Numbered from the stretch's first letter, positions 51,214-59,885 are shown. The stretch: 64,000 nucleotides of DNA from Mycetocola_B reblochoni (GCF_003667525.1 NZ_RCUW01000005.1:62001-126000); one strand, 5' to 3'. Made by a program: numbers and translations. The notes: a model not told the origin generated them from the sequence alone.

Positions 51214-52415
51214 CGCGATCGCGCACACTTCCCCTCGTCCTCGGCCTGTTGACCGTCCCCCTCCTCGCCGGGTGCTCCACGACCACCGGCGGCGAGCCGT
51301 CCGGCTCGGCATCGTCCACCGCATCCGACGCCCCCGGGCACGGCTACGTCGCTGGGGCCGAGGAGCTCAGCGAACCGCAGACGGGGCTCGTCACCGTCGG
51401 CGACGGCGGGGTCGCCCTCACCGACCTGGCCACCGAGGCGGTCGAGGACGTCACCGACGGCGCAGGGATCGCGTCGATCGGCTCCGACGGGCGGTTCGTC
51501 GTGCTCGGTCGCGACGGCGGCACGGAGATCGTCGACAGCGGCGTCTGGACGGTGGACCACGGAGACCACCAGCACTACTACCGCGCCCCGGCGCGATCCG
51601 TCGGCACGCTCGAGCAGGAGGTGAGCTCGATCGCCTCCAGTGAGAGCGTCGTCGTCCTGCGCTCCGCGGGAACCGGTCAGGTGACGCTGCTCGACCGGGA
51701 GGCACTCGGCCGGGGCGAGATCGTGGAGACCGGGTCCATCCCCGGCACACCGGGGGAGGGGGCGGCCTACCCGCTCGACGGCGAGGTCGTCGTCGTCGAG
51801 CCGGTCGAGGACGACTCCGCCGACGCGCACCTGCTCCGCTACGGCGGCGACGGCACCGCCGTGGCCGAGGCCGTCACCTGCGACGCGCTCGGCGTCACCG
51901 CGCAGACCAGGGCGGGGATCGTCGTCGACTGCGCCGACGACGCGATCCGCGTGGGCGAGGGGGACGACGGGATCACGACCGAGCGTGTGGAGCGCCCCGA
52001 GGGCCCGCGCGCCTCGGCTGCGCTGGCGGGGAGGGCGCTGCGCCCGGTGCTGACGGCACCGGCGGGCGACGCCGGCTACTGGCAGGTCAACACCCGCACC
52101 GGTGAGTGGGAGCTCACCCGCACGGACACGGCGCTCGGCACGGTGGTCGGAGCGGACGACGACGCCGGGCACGTCCTCGCCGTCGACACGGCGGGCGCGC
52201 TCCACGTCTACACGGACGGCGAGCTGACCGCCACGGTCGAGGCCACCGCGGCCGAGGGGGCGCTCCCCGGCGCGCCCGGCCTCGTCGTGGACCGGTCCAG
52301 GGCCTATCTGCTCACCGGCGACGGTGTGGCAGAGATCGACTACGCCGACGACGCGCGGGTGTCCCGCGAGTTCGCCGTCGCCGGCGCCACGGCACTCGTC
52401 CAGGTGGGTGCCTGA
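51210..52415 (+). CDS. aztD: AztD-like zinc metallochaperone lipoprotein, paralogue 1
   Basis: A 401-residue secreted beta-propeller protein of the AztD type. AztD proteins hand zinc to the binding protein AztC. The lipobox LLAGC near residue 21 predicts a lipoprotein. The histidine cluster HGDHQHYYRAPA lies near residue 117, the segment that marks the family. However, the other histidine motifs expected further on (HHG, CP..HGE) are not seen, although a cysteine pair (VTCDALG and VDCADD) remains. It overlaps aztB upstream and aztC downstream by 4 bp and 1 bp. The start is GTG. A second paralogue follows aztC. Confidence 0.82.
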   Translation: MTRSRTLPLVLGLLTVPLLAGCSTTTGGEPSGSASSTASDAPGHGYVAGAEELSEPQTGLVTVGDGGVALTDLATEAVEDVTDGAGIASIGSDGRFVVLGRDGGTEIVDSGVWTVDHGDHQHYYRAPARSVGTLEQEVSSIASSESVVVLRSAGTGQVTLLDREALGRGEIVETGSIPGTPGEGAAYPLDGEVVVVEPVEDDSADAHLLRYGGDGTAVAEAVTCDALGVTAQTRAGIVVDCADDAIRVGEGDDGITTERVERPEGPRASAALAGRALRPVLTAPAGDAGYWQVNTRTGEWELTRTDTALGTVVGADDDAGHVLAVDTAGALHVYTDGELTATVEATAAEGALPGAPGLVVDRSRAYLLTGDGVAEIDYADDARVSREFAVAGATALVQVGA

Positions 52416-53404
52416 TGGGCGCCGTCGCGGCCCGCCGCACCACGACGACCCGGGCGACACGACGCGCACGGCGCCGTGGGGGCCCCCTGGCCGCCGGACT
52501 GGCGCTGCTGCTCCCCATCGGCCTCGCCGGCTGCTCGGCGGCGGGCACGGGCACGGCCGACGACGGCCCGGTCGTCGTGGTCAGCACCAACATCCTCGGC
52601 GACGTCGTCGAGGAGATCGTCGGGAGCCAGGCCGAGGTGGTCACCCTCATGAAGCCGGACGCCGACCCGCACTCCTTCGAGATCTCCGCGCAGGAGGCCG
52701 AGATGCTCGGCAACGCCGAGCTCGTCGTCAGCAACGGCCTCGGCCTCGAGGAGGGTCTCCAGCAGCACCTCGACCAGGCGGGGGCGGCCGGTGTGCCGGT
52801 CCTCGCCGCGGGCGACCACGTCGAGACCCTCGTGTACGGCGTCGAGGCCGGCGACAGCGAGGGCCAGCCCGACCCGCACTTCTGGACCGATCCGGCGCGC
52901 ATGGACGACGCCGTCGTCGCGATCGCTGACGCCCTCGCAGCCGTGCCTGGCGTCGACGCCGCACGGCTCGAGGAGGACACCGCGGCCTACCGCGCTCAGC
53001 TCGCCGACCTCGACGAGGAGATGACCGCCGCCTTCGGCCGGATCGACGAGGACCGCAAGGCGCTCGTGACGAACCACCACGTGTTCGCCTACCTCGCCGA
53101 GCGCTACGGGTTCCGCGTGCTCGGTGCCGTCCTGCCGAGCGGGACCACGCTCGCCGCGCCGAGCGCCTCGGACCTCGCCGGGCTGGCGGCGACCATCAGG
53201 GAGGCCGGCGTCCCGACCATCTTCGCCGACTCCTCGCAGCCGGACCGCCTCGTCCAGGTGCTCGCCGAGGAGGCGGGGATCGACGTCCAGGTCGTCAGCC
53301 TGTTCACCGAGTCGCTCAGCGAGACCCAGCCGGGCGCGGCCAGCTACCTCGAGATGATGCACACGAACACCGAGCGGATCTCTGCGGGCCTCGGCGCGGA
53401 CTGA
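52415..53404 (+). CDS. aztC: Zinc ABC transporter substrate-binding lipoprotein (AztC/ZnuA-like)
   Basis: A 329-residue cluster A-I metal-binding protein. After a basic leader and a hydrophobic segment, GLAGC (near residue 41) is the lipobox. Probable zinc ligands are the histidines in KPDADPHSFEIS, DPHFWTDP and VTNHHVFAY, and the aspartate in TIFADSSQP. The long His-rich loop of ZnuA is absent, as in AztC, which relies on AztD for zinc delivery. The ATG at 52415 overlaps the aztD1 stop; the frame is open upstream to 52106, but that lies inside aztD1. Confidence 0.93.
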   Translation: MGAVAARRTTTTRATRRARRRGGPLAAGLALLLPIGLAGCSAAGTGTADDGPVVVVSTNILGDVVEEIVGSQAEVVTLMKPDADPHSFEISAQEAEMLGNAELVVSNGLGLEEGLQQHLDQAGAAGVPVLAAGDHVETLVYGVEAGDSEGQPDPHFWTDPARMDDAVVAIADALAAVPGVDAARLEEDTAAYRAQLADLDEEMTAAFGRIDEDRKALVTNHHVFAYLAERYGFRVLGAVLPSGTTLAAPSASDLAGLAATIREAGVPTIFADSSQPDRLVQVLAEEAGIDVQVVSLFTESLSETQPGAASYLEMMHTNTERISAGLGAD

Positions 53405-53415
53405 CCACTCCCACG

Positions 53416-53439
53416 CCCGCACCCGCACCCGCACCCGCA
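53416..53439 (+). repeat. Four tandem CCCGCA hexamers in the aztC-aztD2 gap
   Basis: Four perfect copies of CCCGCA lie just after aztC, in a 134-bp C/A-rich, G-poor spacer. The spacer has no clear hairpin or promoter; a purine-rich ribosome-binding stretch (GAGAAGAGAAAGAGAA) precedes aztD2. Confidence 0.7.
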
Positions 53440-53538
53440 CGACCACCCGTCCACACGGACCGTCCCACGACCCCACGCCCGCACCACAGGGCAGACCCGG
53501 GCGGCACAGCCGCCAGCACCGAGAAGAGAAAGAGAACG

Positions 53539-54759
53539 ATGACATCACGCACCACCCGCACCCTCCTGGCCTCCACGGCCCTCGGGGCGCTCCTGCTCAG
53601 CGGCTGCAGCTCCGCCGCCCAGCCGGACGCGGCCTCGACCGACGCCGCCGCCGAGCCGGGCGGCCGCATCGCGCTGACCTACGACGGCGGCATCTACGTG
53701 CTCGACGCGACCAGCCTCGAGCAGCTCGCCGACCTGCCGCTCGAGGGGTTCAACCGGCTGAACCCTGCCGGGGACGGCCGTCACGCGATGATCACCACCA
53801 CCGAGGGCTTCCGCGCCCTCGACACGGGATCGTGGACGGACGACTCCGGTTCGGCCCAGAGCGGCGAGCCCGCGATCACCGACATCCTCTTCCCCGCCGA
53901 GGCGGCCGGTCACGTGGTGCGCCACGGCGGCCGCACCGTGCTGTTCGCCGACGGCACGGGAGACATCACGCTGTTCGACTCGGAGGCCCTCCGCGACGTG
54001 GACAGCGCCGACGACGTCGACGCGACGATCGTGACCTCCGAGCACGCCCACCACGGTGTCGCGATCGAGCTCACCAACGGCACCCTGCTGTCCACGCTCG
54101 GCACGAGCGAGGAGCGCAGCGGCGTGCGCCTGCTCGACTCCGACCACGAGACCGAGCTGTCGCGCAGCGAGGACTGCCCCTCCGTGCACGGTGAGGGGAC
54201 CGTGAAGGGCGAGATCGCGGTGTTCGGCTGCGAGAACGGGGCGCTCGTCGTCGAGGACGGCGCGTTCACCAAGCTCGACAGCCCGACCGACTACGGTCGC
54301 ATCGGCAACCTGTACGTGTCGGAGGAGTCGCCCATCGCCTTCGGCGACTACAACTCCGACCCCGACTCGGAGGGCTACCTGCTCACCGAGCTCGCCCGCA
54401 TCGACACCGAGGCCGGGACGCTCGAGCGCATCGAGCTGCCCGAGGGCGTCAGCTACACCTGGCGCGGTGCAGCGCGCAGCGCCGACGGCGACCTGCTTCT
54501 GCTCGGCTCCGACGGCGCCCTGCACGTGGTCGACGAGGCGACCGGAGAGGTGACCGCCAGCCATGAGCTCTTCGGCGCATGGGAGAGCCCCAGCGAGTGG
54601 CAGGAGTCGCACCCCGGCCTGACCGTGCTCGACGGCGTCGCCTACGCGACCGACACGGCGACGAACACCGTCTACGCGGTCGACCCCTCCAGCGGTGAGG
54701 TCCTCGCGACCGCCGAGCTCGAGGGCACCCCGAACGAGCTGGTCGGCATCACCGGCTGA
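53539..54759 (+). CDS. AztD-like zinc metallochaperone lipoprotein, paralogue 2
   Basis: A 406-residue second AztD-type protein with lipobox LLLSGC near residue 23. It keeps several family landmarks that paralogue 1 has lost: HVVRHGGRTVLFADGTGDIT, SEHAHHGVAIEL (about 168-179), EDCPSVHGEG with a later FGCENGALV, and ESPSEWQESHPGL. It lacks the HGDHxHYY histidine cluster; the matching region is an Asp/Ser/Gly stretch (TDDSGSAQSGEPA). It is the last gene of the zinc operon, 134 bp after aztC, and converges on a strong terminator. Confidence 0.82.
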   Translation: MTSRTTRTLLASTALGALLLSGCSSAAQPDAASTDAAAEPGGRIALTYDGGIYVLDATSLEQLADLPLEGFNRLNPAGDGRHAMITTTEGFRALDTGSWTDDSGSAQSGEPAITDILFPAEAAGHVVRHGGRTVLFADGTGDITLFDSEALRDVDSADDVDATIVTSEHAHHGVAIELTNGTLLSTLGTSEERSGVRLLDSDHETELSRSEDCPSVHGEGTVKGEIAVFGCENGALVVEDGAFTKLDSPTDYGRIGNLYVSEESPIAFGDYNSDPDSEGYLLTELARIDTEAGTLERIELPEGVSYTWRGAARSADGDLLLLGSDGALHVVDEATGEVTASHELFGAWESPSEWQESHPGLTVLDGVAYATDTATNTVYAVDPSSGEVLATAELEGTPNELVGITG

Positions 54760-54813
54760 GCTCGAACAGAGACCCCGGACGGCCTGTGACATGGGGAGGC
54801 CCGTCCGGACACG

Positions 54814-54847
54814 CCGCGGCCGGGACCCGAGAGGGTCCCGGCCGCGG
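54814..54847. terminator. Bidirectional terminator between aztD2 and proX
   Basis: A 15-bp perfect stem, CCGCGGCCGGGACCC (54814-54828) with 54833-54847, closed by a GAGA tetraloop, placed between two convergent genes. Confidence 0.8.
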
Positions 54848-54872
54848 TGCTGCGCGTCGGCGCGTCGGCAGG

Positions 54873-55763
54873 TCAGGAGGAGGTCAGCGAGTCGACCCAC
54901 TCCCTGTTGTCGGCGATCCACTCCGCGATGCGCCCGTCGTACTCCGCGGTCTCGTTGCCGACGATGAGGTGCTCCTCGAGTGAGGCGAGCGTGTCCATGT
55001 CGATGGTGAAGTCGCTCAGCCAGCCCGCAGCGACGGGGGCGTCGTCGGCGAAGCCCTCGCGCGAGAAGCTCGTCATGTCCTCGTCGCCGCCCATCGCGCC
55101 GAGCGGGTCCTCGAGGTTCTTCAGCTCGTAGCTGCTGTACGCCCAGTGCGGCTGCCAGAGCGTGACGACGATGTTGCGCCCCTCGGCCATCGCCCCGTCG
55201 AGCTCGGCGAGCATCGACGGCGACGACGAGACGAGGAACTCCATGTCCTCCAGGCCGTACTGGGGGATCGCCTTCTCCGTCGTCATCGCCGTCAGCCCGG
55301 CGCCGGGGTCGGTCCCGACCAGGCGGTTGTCGAACAGCTCGGCGTTGTCGGCGAGCTCCTCGAGCGAGTCGATCGGGGCGTCGGCGTTGACCGCGATGAC
55401 GTTGCGGCCCTCGCGGTTCCAGACGCCGAGCTCGGTGATGTCGTCGCCGTACTCGTCGATGTAGGCCGCATGGGTGTTCGGCAGCCAGGAGTCCATGAAG
55501 ACGTCGAAGTCGCCGCCGGCGAGGCCGGTGAACGCGGGCGCGATGTCGACGTACTCGAGGTCGACGTCGTAGCCCTTCTCCTCCAGGACCGCCTCCCAGA
55601 GCACGCTGACGGCGATGCCCTCGTCCCAGCCGTGGACGACGGCGATGGAGATGTCGGAGGCATCGCCGTTCTCCGTGGTGGACGTGGCCTGACCGCTGCA
55701 CGCGGTCAGGGCGAGGGTTCCGGCGGCGATCGTCGCGATCGTCGCGGCAGGTCGGATTCTCAT
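54873..55763 (-). CDS. Glycine betaine/choline-type ABC substrate-binding lipoprotein (OpuAC/ProX-like)
   Basis: A 296-residue extracellular binding protein with lipobox ALTAC near residue 20. Tryptophan-bearing segments typical of quaternary-amine binders are present: HGWDEGIAVSVLW, FMDSWLPNTHAAY, VTLWQPHWAYSSYELK and AAGWLSDFTID. It should bind glycine betaine, choline or a related osmolyte. No permease or ATPase gene is adjacent, so it is an orphan here and may serve a transporter encoded elsewhere. ATG 55763 is chosen because it gives a clean signal peptide; the upstream frame has no such feature. Confidence 0.87.
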   Translation of the reverse strand: MRIRPAATIATIAAGTLALTACSGQATSTTENGDASDISIAVVHGWDEGIAVSVLWEAVLEEKGYDVDLEYVDIAPAFTGLAGGDFDVFMDSWLPNTHAAYIDEYGDDITELGVWNREGRNVIAVNADAPIDSLEELADNAELFDNRLVGTDPGAGLTAMTTEKAIPQYGLEDMEFLVSSSPSMLAELDGAMAEGRNIVVTLWQPHWAYSSYELKNLEDPLGAMGGDEDMTSFSREGFADDAPVAAGWLSDFTIDMDTLASLEEHLIVGNETAEYDGRIAEWIADNREWVDSLTSS

Positions 55764-56141
55764 GGTGGTGGGTGATCCGTTTCTGGCCGCGCAGCGGCGG
55801 CCGTCGGGCGGCACCGCCGGTGTCGTTCAGGCGGTACCGCGGGGGTACTCAGTCCTGGACGGGTGAGGGACGTCAGGGCCGGGGCCTCGAACCGTTGAGG
55901 GATTGCCGGCTGCGATGCGGATGCGCTCGCGACGTGGTCACCGTACGCCTGTCCGTCGCGTCGACGGTCACTCGCGTCCGTGTCCGGCCTGGGATGGCCG
56001 GGACCAACGCTAGCAAGCCGGTCCTCGGCGGCTCCCCGCCCGAGGGGCGGGAGCCCCCTGCGGATCCCAGTGCCTGCGCGGGCGTCGCGGGGGCGTCGTC
56101 CACCACGGCCGCCCGGGCGCGTCGCGGTGTACCGTCTGCTC
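55764..56141. other. Intergenic region between proX and a membrane protein gene
   Basis: A 378-bp gap between divergent genes. It holds a bulged stem-loop at 56030-56055 (GGCTCC-CCGCCC pairing with GGGCGGGAGCC around a GAG loop) and, at 56130-56135, the -10 element of the plus-strand gene. I see no gene, and no clear promoter for proX. Confidence 0.5.
56130..56135 (+). promoter_or_regulatory. -10 element of a leaderless membrane protein gene
   Basis: TACCGT ends 6 nt before the ATG at 56142, giving a predicted leaderless message and supporting that start. Confidence 0.5.
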
Positions 56142-56720
56142 ATGGACCACCACCCCGCGCAGCCTCGTCAGACCGCCCCCGCGCCCGCCGAGGCCGGGGG
56201 GAGAGGAGCCGTTTCCTCGCGGTCCGCCGCGGTCGCCGTGGCCGTGATCGGCGCGGTCGTGACGATCGGCTACGCCGCCCTCGGCCTCGCTCAGATCCTC
56301 GTGCTCAATCCGCTCGCGGCCGTTCCGGGGATGGAGCTGGATCAGATCAGAGCCGTCATGGCCACCAGAGGGGAGCGGATCGACGCCTGGCCGCCGGTCA
56401 CGTTCGCGGTGGTCGGGGCCGGACTGGCGGTGGTCATCGTGGTGGCCACCCTGGCCGGACGGCCGAGGCCGACCACGGTGCTGCTGTTCGTCAGCCTCGG
56501 ACTCGTCGGCGGCGCGCCCGCCTACTGGATCGCGTCCTTCGGCGCGGGCATGAGCCTCGCGGACGCCTTCGCGATCGGTGGAGGCGACGTGTCGCCGTGG
56601 GCGGTGCCGCTCTACGCCGTCAGCGCCGTCGCGCTCGTGACGGCGCTCGTCCTTCCCGTCGCTCGTGCCGCGCGCGGGAGGGCTCAGATCTTGCGGACGA
56701 GCACCGATCGCACCGTGTGA
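56142..56720 (+). CDS. Small polytopic membrane protein, unknown function
   Basis: A 192-residue protein I do not recognise. A Pro/Ala-rich, probably cytoplasmic N-terminus of about 30 residues is followed by four hydrophobic segments (near residues 33-55, 86-108, 113-137 and 153-177). The loop between the first two has DQIRAVMATRGERIDAWPP. Its last 12 codons overlap the 3' end of coaA on the other strand by 37 bp. Nothing nearby suggests a role. The frame opens further upstream, but codon content and the -10 element favour 56142. Confidence 0.65.
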   Translation: MDHHPAQPRQTAPAPAEAGGRGAVSSRSAAVAVAVIGAVVTIGYAALGLAQILVLNPLAAVPGMELDQIRAVMATRGERIDAWPPVTFAVVGAGLAVVIVVATLAGRPRPTTVLLFVSLGLVGGAPAYWIASFGAGMSLADAFAIGGGDVSPWAVPLYAVSAVALVTALVLPVARAARGRAQILRTSTDRTV

Positions 56721-57634
56721 TCGCTCGCCTTGCGCAGCACCAGGTCGGCGCGCGCCCTCGTCGGCAGCACGTTGGTGAGCAGGTTGGGCTCGTTGATCGT
56801 CGACCAGAATGAGCGGGCCCTGTCGCGTGCCTGCTCCTCGCTGAGGTCGGCGTAGACGCGGAAGTACGAGTTCGGGTTGGTGAAGGCGCCGCGCTGCAGG
56901 GCGATGAAGCGCTCCTCGTACCAGGTGGCGATGTCCGAGGTCCTGGCGTCGACGTAGATGCTGAAGTCGAACAGGTCGCTGAGCGCGAGGCGCCCGTCGC
57001 CGGTCGGCGGCTGCAGCACGTTGAGGCCCTCGACGATGAGCACGTCCGGGCGGCGTACGACGACGCTCGCGTCGGGCACGATGTCGTAGCTCAGGTGCGA
57101 GTAGAACGGGGCGCGCACCTCGGTTGCCCCGGACTTGACCTCCGACACGAAGCGCAGCAGCGCCCGCCGGTCATAGGATTCGGGGAAGCCCTTCTTCCCC
57201 ATCAGGCCTCGCCGCTCCAGCTCGGCGTTCGGGTAGAGGAAGCCGTCGGTCGTGACCAGCTCGACGTGCGGAGTGCCCTGCCAGCGGGACAGCAGCTCCC
57301 GCAGCAGTCGCGCCACCGTCGACTTGCCGACCGCGACGGAGCCGGCCACGCCGATGACGAACGGCGTGCGCTCGCGGGAACTGCGCAGGAACCGCTCGGT
57401 GGCGGTGTTGAGGTGGACGGCGTTCTCGGCGTAGAGGCTGATGAACTTGGACAGCGGCAGGTAGACCTCCGCGACCTCCCGCATGTCCATGCGGTCGCCG
57501 AGACCGCGCAGCTGGACGATCTCCGTCTCGCGGAGCGGCTGCTCCAGCTCGGGCGCCAGCCCGGCCCAGTGGTCCCTGTCCACGTCGATGAACGGAGAGC
57601 GGTGGGAGCTCTGCGGCGCGCTCGCATCTGACAT
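56684..57634 (-). CDS. coaA: Pantothenate kinase, type I
   Basis: A 316-residue bacterial type I pantothenate kinase, the first step of coenzyme A synthesis. It has the P-loop GVAGSVAVGKSTVARLL (about 95-111), VTTDGFLYPNAEL, APFYSHLSYDIVP and VLIVEGLNVLQPP. The ATG at 57634 is 8 nt after TAGGAT, so the message is probably leaderless. It diverges from glmS across only 34 bp and is convergent with, and overlaps, a small membrane protein gene. Confidence 0.95.
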   Translation of the reverse strand: MSDASAPQSSHRSPFIDVDRDHWAGLAPELEQPLRETEIVQLRGLGDRMDMREVAEVYLPLSKFISLYAENAVHLNTATERFLRSSRERTPFVIGVAGSVAVGKSTVARLLRELLSRWQGTPHVELVTTDGFLYPNAELERRGLMGKKGFPESYDRRALLRFVSEVKSGATEVRAPFYSHLSYDIVPDASVVVRRPDVLIVEGLNVLQPPTGDGRLALSDLFDFSIYVDARTSDIATWYEERFIALQRGAFTNPNSYFRVYADLSEEQARDRARSFWSTINEPNLLTNVLPTRARADLVLRKASDHTVRSVLVRKI

Positions 57635-57642
57635 AGGCGTTC

Positions 57643-57661
57643 ATCCTATTGCAGGTAGTGT
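57643..57661. promoter_or_regulatory. Back-to-back leaderless promoters of coaA and glmS
   Basis: In the 34-bp gap, TAGGAT on the minus strand (57648-57643) ends 8 nt before the coaA ATG, and TAGTGT on the plus strand (57656-57661) ends 7 nt before the glmS ATG. The -35 region of each would lie within the other gene's start, so the two polymerases should compete. Confidence 0.6.
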
Positions 57662-57668
57662 TGACGCC

Positions 57669-59519
57669 ATGTGTGGAATCGTCGGATACGTAGGACAGCG
57701 GGACAGCAGCGAGGTCCTGGTCGGGGGACTGACACGGCTCGAGTACAGGGGGTACGACTCCGCGGGCGTCGCCGTGATCGCCGAGGACGGCACCCTCGCC
57801 ACGGCGAAGAAGGCGGGCAAGCTCTCGGCGCTGACGGCTGTCCTCGACGCCGCGCCCCTTCCCCGCTCGGGCACGGGCATCGGGCACACGCGCTGGGCCA
57901 CGCACGGTGGACCGACCGACGTCAACGCCCACCCGCACCTCGGCGACAACGGTCGCCTCGCCCTGATCCACAACGGCATCATCGAGAACTTCCACGCGCT
58001 CAAGACCGAGCTGATCGAGGAGGGCTACGCCTTCCTCAGCGAGACCGACACGGAGGTCGCCGCGATCCTCATCGGCAAGGCGTACCGCGAGACGGGGTCG
58101 CTCACGGCGGCGTTCCGCCAGGTCGTGTCCCGGCTCGAGGGCGCGTTCACGCTTCTGGCCGTGCACGCGGACGAGCCGGACGTCGTCGTCGGCGCTCGTC
58201 GCAACTCCCCGTTGGTGATCGGCCTCGGCGAGGGCGAGAACTTCCTCGGCTCCGACGTCGCGGCCTTCGTGGCGTACACGCGCCGCGCGCTCGCCGTCGG
58301 CCAGGACCAGATCGTCACCATCACCCCGTCGAGCGTCGAGATCACCGACTTCGAGGGCAACCCGGTCGAGAACGCCGAATTTGACGTTCAGTGGGACGCG
58401 TCGGCGGCGGAGAAGGGCGGCTGGTCGTCCTTCATGGCCAAGGAGATCAACGAGGAGCCGGAGGCCGTGCTCAACACCACGCTCGGCCGCGTCCACGAGG
58501 GCGTCGTCGACATCGACGAGCTCGCCGGGCTCGACGAGCTGTTCGCGCGCATCGACCGAATCGTCGTCGTGGCGAGCGGCACCGCCGCCTACGCCGGGCA
58601 GGTCGGGAAGTACGCCGTCGAGCGCTGGGCGAGGGTTCCCGTCGAGGTGCAGCTCAGCCACGAGTTCCGCTACTCGGACCCGATCATCACGCCCGAGACC
58701 CTGGTCGTGTCGATCAGCCAGTCCGGCGAGACCATGGACACGCTGCTCGCCGTCAAGTACGCGGCGGAGCACGGGGCGAAGACCCTCTCGATCTGCAACA
58801 CCCAGGGGGCGACCATCCCCCGGGAGTCCGACGCCGTGGTCTACACGCACGCCGGGCCCGAGGTCGCCGTGGCATCGACGAAGGCCTTCGTCGCGCAGAT
58901 CACCGCCCTGTACCTGTTCGGCCTGCACCTGGCCCGGGTCCGCGGAACGCTCGACGCCGACGCCATCGCCGCCCAGACGGAGGAGCTGCTCGCCGTTCCG
59001 GCGAAGATCCGGCAGATCCTCGAGACGGAGACCGCCGAGGTCGCCCGTCTGGCGCACTGGATGGCCGACTCGAGGGCGATCCTCTTCCTCGGGCGGCACG
59101 TCGGGTACCCGATCGCGCTCGAGGGCGCGCTCAAGCTCAAGGAGCTCGCCTACATCCACGCCGAGGGCTTCGCCGCCGGTGAGCTCAAGCACGGCCCGAT
59201 CGCGCTCATCGAGCCGGGGCAGCCGGTCTTCGTCGTCGTGCCGAGCCCCCGCGGCTCCGAGACGATGCACTCGAAGGTGGTCTCCAACATCCAGGAGATC
59301 AGGGCCAGGGGCGCGCGCGTCATCGCCATCGCCGAGACGGGCGACGTCGCGGTGCTGCCATTCGCCGACGAGGTCATCCGCATCCCGCTGGCCGCGCCGT
59401 TCTTCGAGCCGCTGCTCGCCGTGATCCCGCTGCAGGTGTTCGCGATGGAGCTGTCGTCGGCGAAGGGGCTCGACGTCGACCAGCCGCGCAACCTCGCCAA
59501 GTCCGTCACCGTCGAGTAG
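57669..59519 (+). CDS. glmS: Glutamine-fructose-6-phosphate aminotransferase
   Basis: A 616-residue enzyme that makes glucosamine-6-phosphate from fructose-6-phosphate and glutamine. Cys2 in MCGIVGYVGQ is the N-terminal nucleophile of the glutaminase domain (1-240); TRWATHG and DTEVAA follow. Two SIS domains hold the isomerase site (SQSGETMDTLLAVKYA), and the C-terminus DQPRNLAKSVTVE is intact. The start must be at 57669 because Cys2 has to follow the initiator Met; the upstream frame from 57483 is excluded. No glmS ribozyme is present, as there is no leader. Confidence 0.97.
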   Translation: MCGIVGYVGQRDSSEVLVGGLTRLEYRGYDSAGVAVIAEDGTLATAKKAGKLSALTAVLDAAPLPRSGTGIGHTRWATHGGPTDVNAHPHLGDNGRLALIHNGIIENFHALKTELIEEGYAFLSETDTEVAAILIGKAYRETGSLTAAFRQVVSRLEGAFTLLAVHADEPDVVVGARRNSPLVIGLGEGENFLGSDVAAFVAYTRRALAVGQDQIVTITPSSVEITDFEGNPVENAEFDVQWDASAAEKGGWSSFMAKEINEEPEAVLNTTLGRVHEGVVDIDELAGLDELFARIDRIVVVASGTAAYAGQVGKYAVERWARVPVEVQLSHEFRYSDPIITPETLVVSISQSGETMDTLLAVKYAAEHGAKTLSICNTQGATIPRESDAVVYTHAGPEVAVASTKAFVAQITALYLFGLHLARVRGTLDADAIAAQTEELLAVPAKIRQILETETAEVARLAHWMADSRAILFLGRHVGYPIALEGALKLKELAYIHAEGFAAGELKHGPIALIEPGQPVFVVVPSPRGSETMHSKVVSNIQEIRARGARVIAIAETGDVAVLPFADEVIRIPLAAPFFEPLLAVIPLQVFAMELSSAKGLDVDQPRNLAKSVTVE

Positions 59520-59528
59520 CCGGTCGGC

Positions 59529-59885
59529 ATGATCGTGGGGATCGGGGTCGACGTCGTCGACCTGGCGCGCTTCGAGCGCGCCGTCACGCGTACCCCGCGG
59601 CTGGTGGCCCGGCTGTTCACGGCGGAGGAGCGGGGGCTGCCGCTGCGCTCGCTCGCCGGCCGCTTCGCCGCGAAGGAGGCGCTCATCAAGGCGCTCGGCG
59701 GTTCGGACGGCGTCCGCTGGCAGGAGATGACGGTGCGCAACGGCGTCCAGGGGGAGCCGGTGTTCGTGACGAGCGGGGAGACGGCCGGCCGCGTCCGCGG
59801 GCGCGGCATCACCCGGATCCACGTGTCCATGTCCCATGACGCCGGGGTGGCGACCGCCTTCGTGGTGGCGGAGGGAGAACGATGA
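59529..59885 (+). CDS. acpS: Holo-[acyl-carrier-protein] synthase
   Basis: A 118-residue AcpS-type phosphopantetheinyl transferase that activates acyl carrier protein. It has IVGIGVDVVDLARFERAV with the Mg-binding aspartate and the RFAAKEALIKAL motif. Its stop overlaps the alr ATG. A larger Sfp-type enzyme usually activates NRPS carrier domains; none is seen in this window. Confidence 0.95.
   Translation: MIVGIGVDVVDLARFERAVTRTPRLVARLFTAEERGLPLRSLAGRFAAKEALIKALGGSDGVRWQEMTVRNGVQGEPVFVTSGETAGRVRGRGITRIHVSMSHDAGVATAFVVAEGER

Noticed and set aside
53416..53439. CRISPR-like array
   Set aside because: The repeats are six bases long, directly adjacent and without spacers; no CRISPR array or cas gene is visible in the window.
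57483..57668. A longer glmS starting at 57483
   Set aside because: Glutaminase activity requires Cys directly after the initiator Met, which fixes the start at 57669; the upstream frame lies inside coaA on the other strand.
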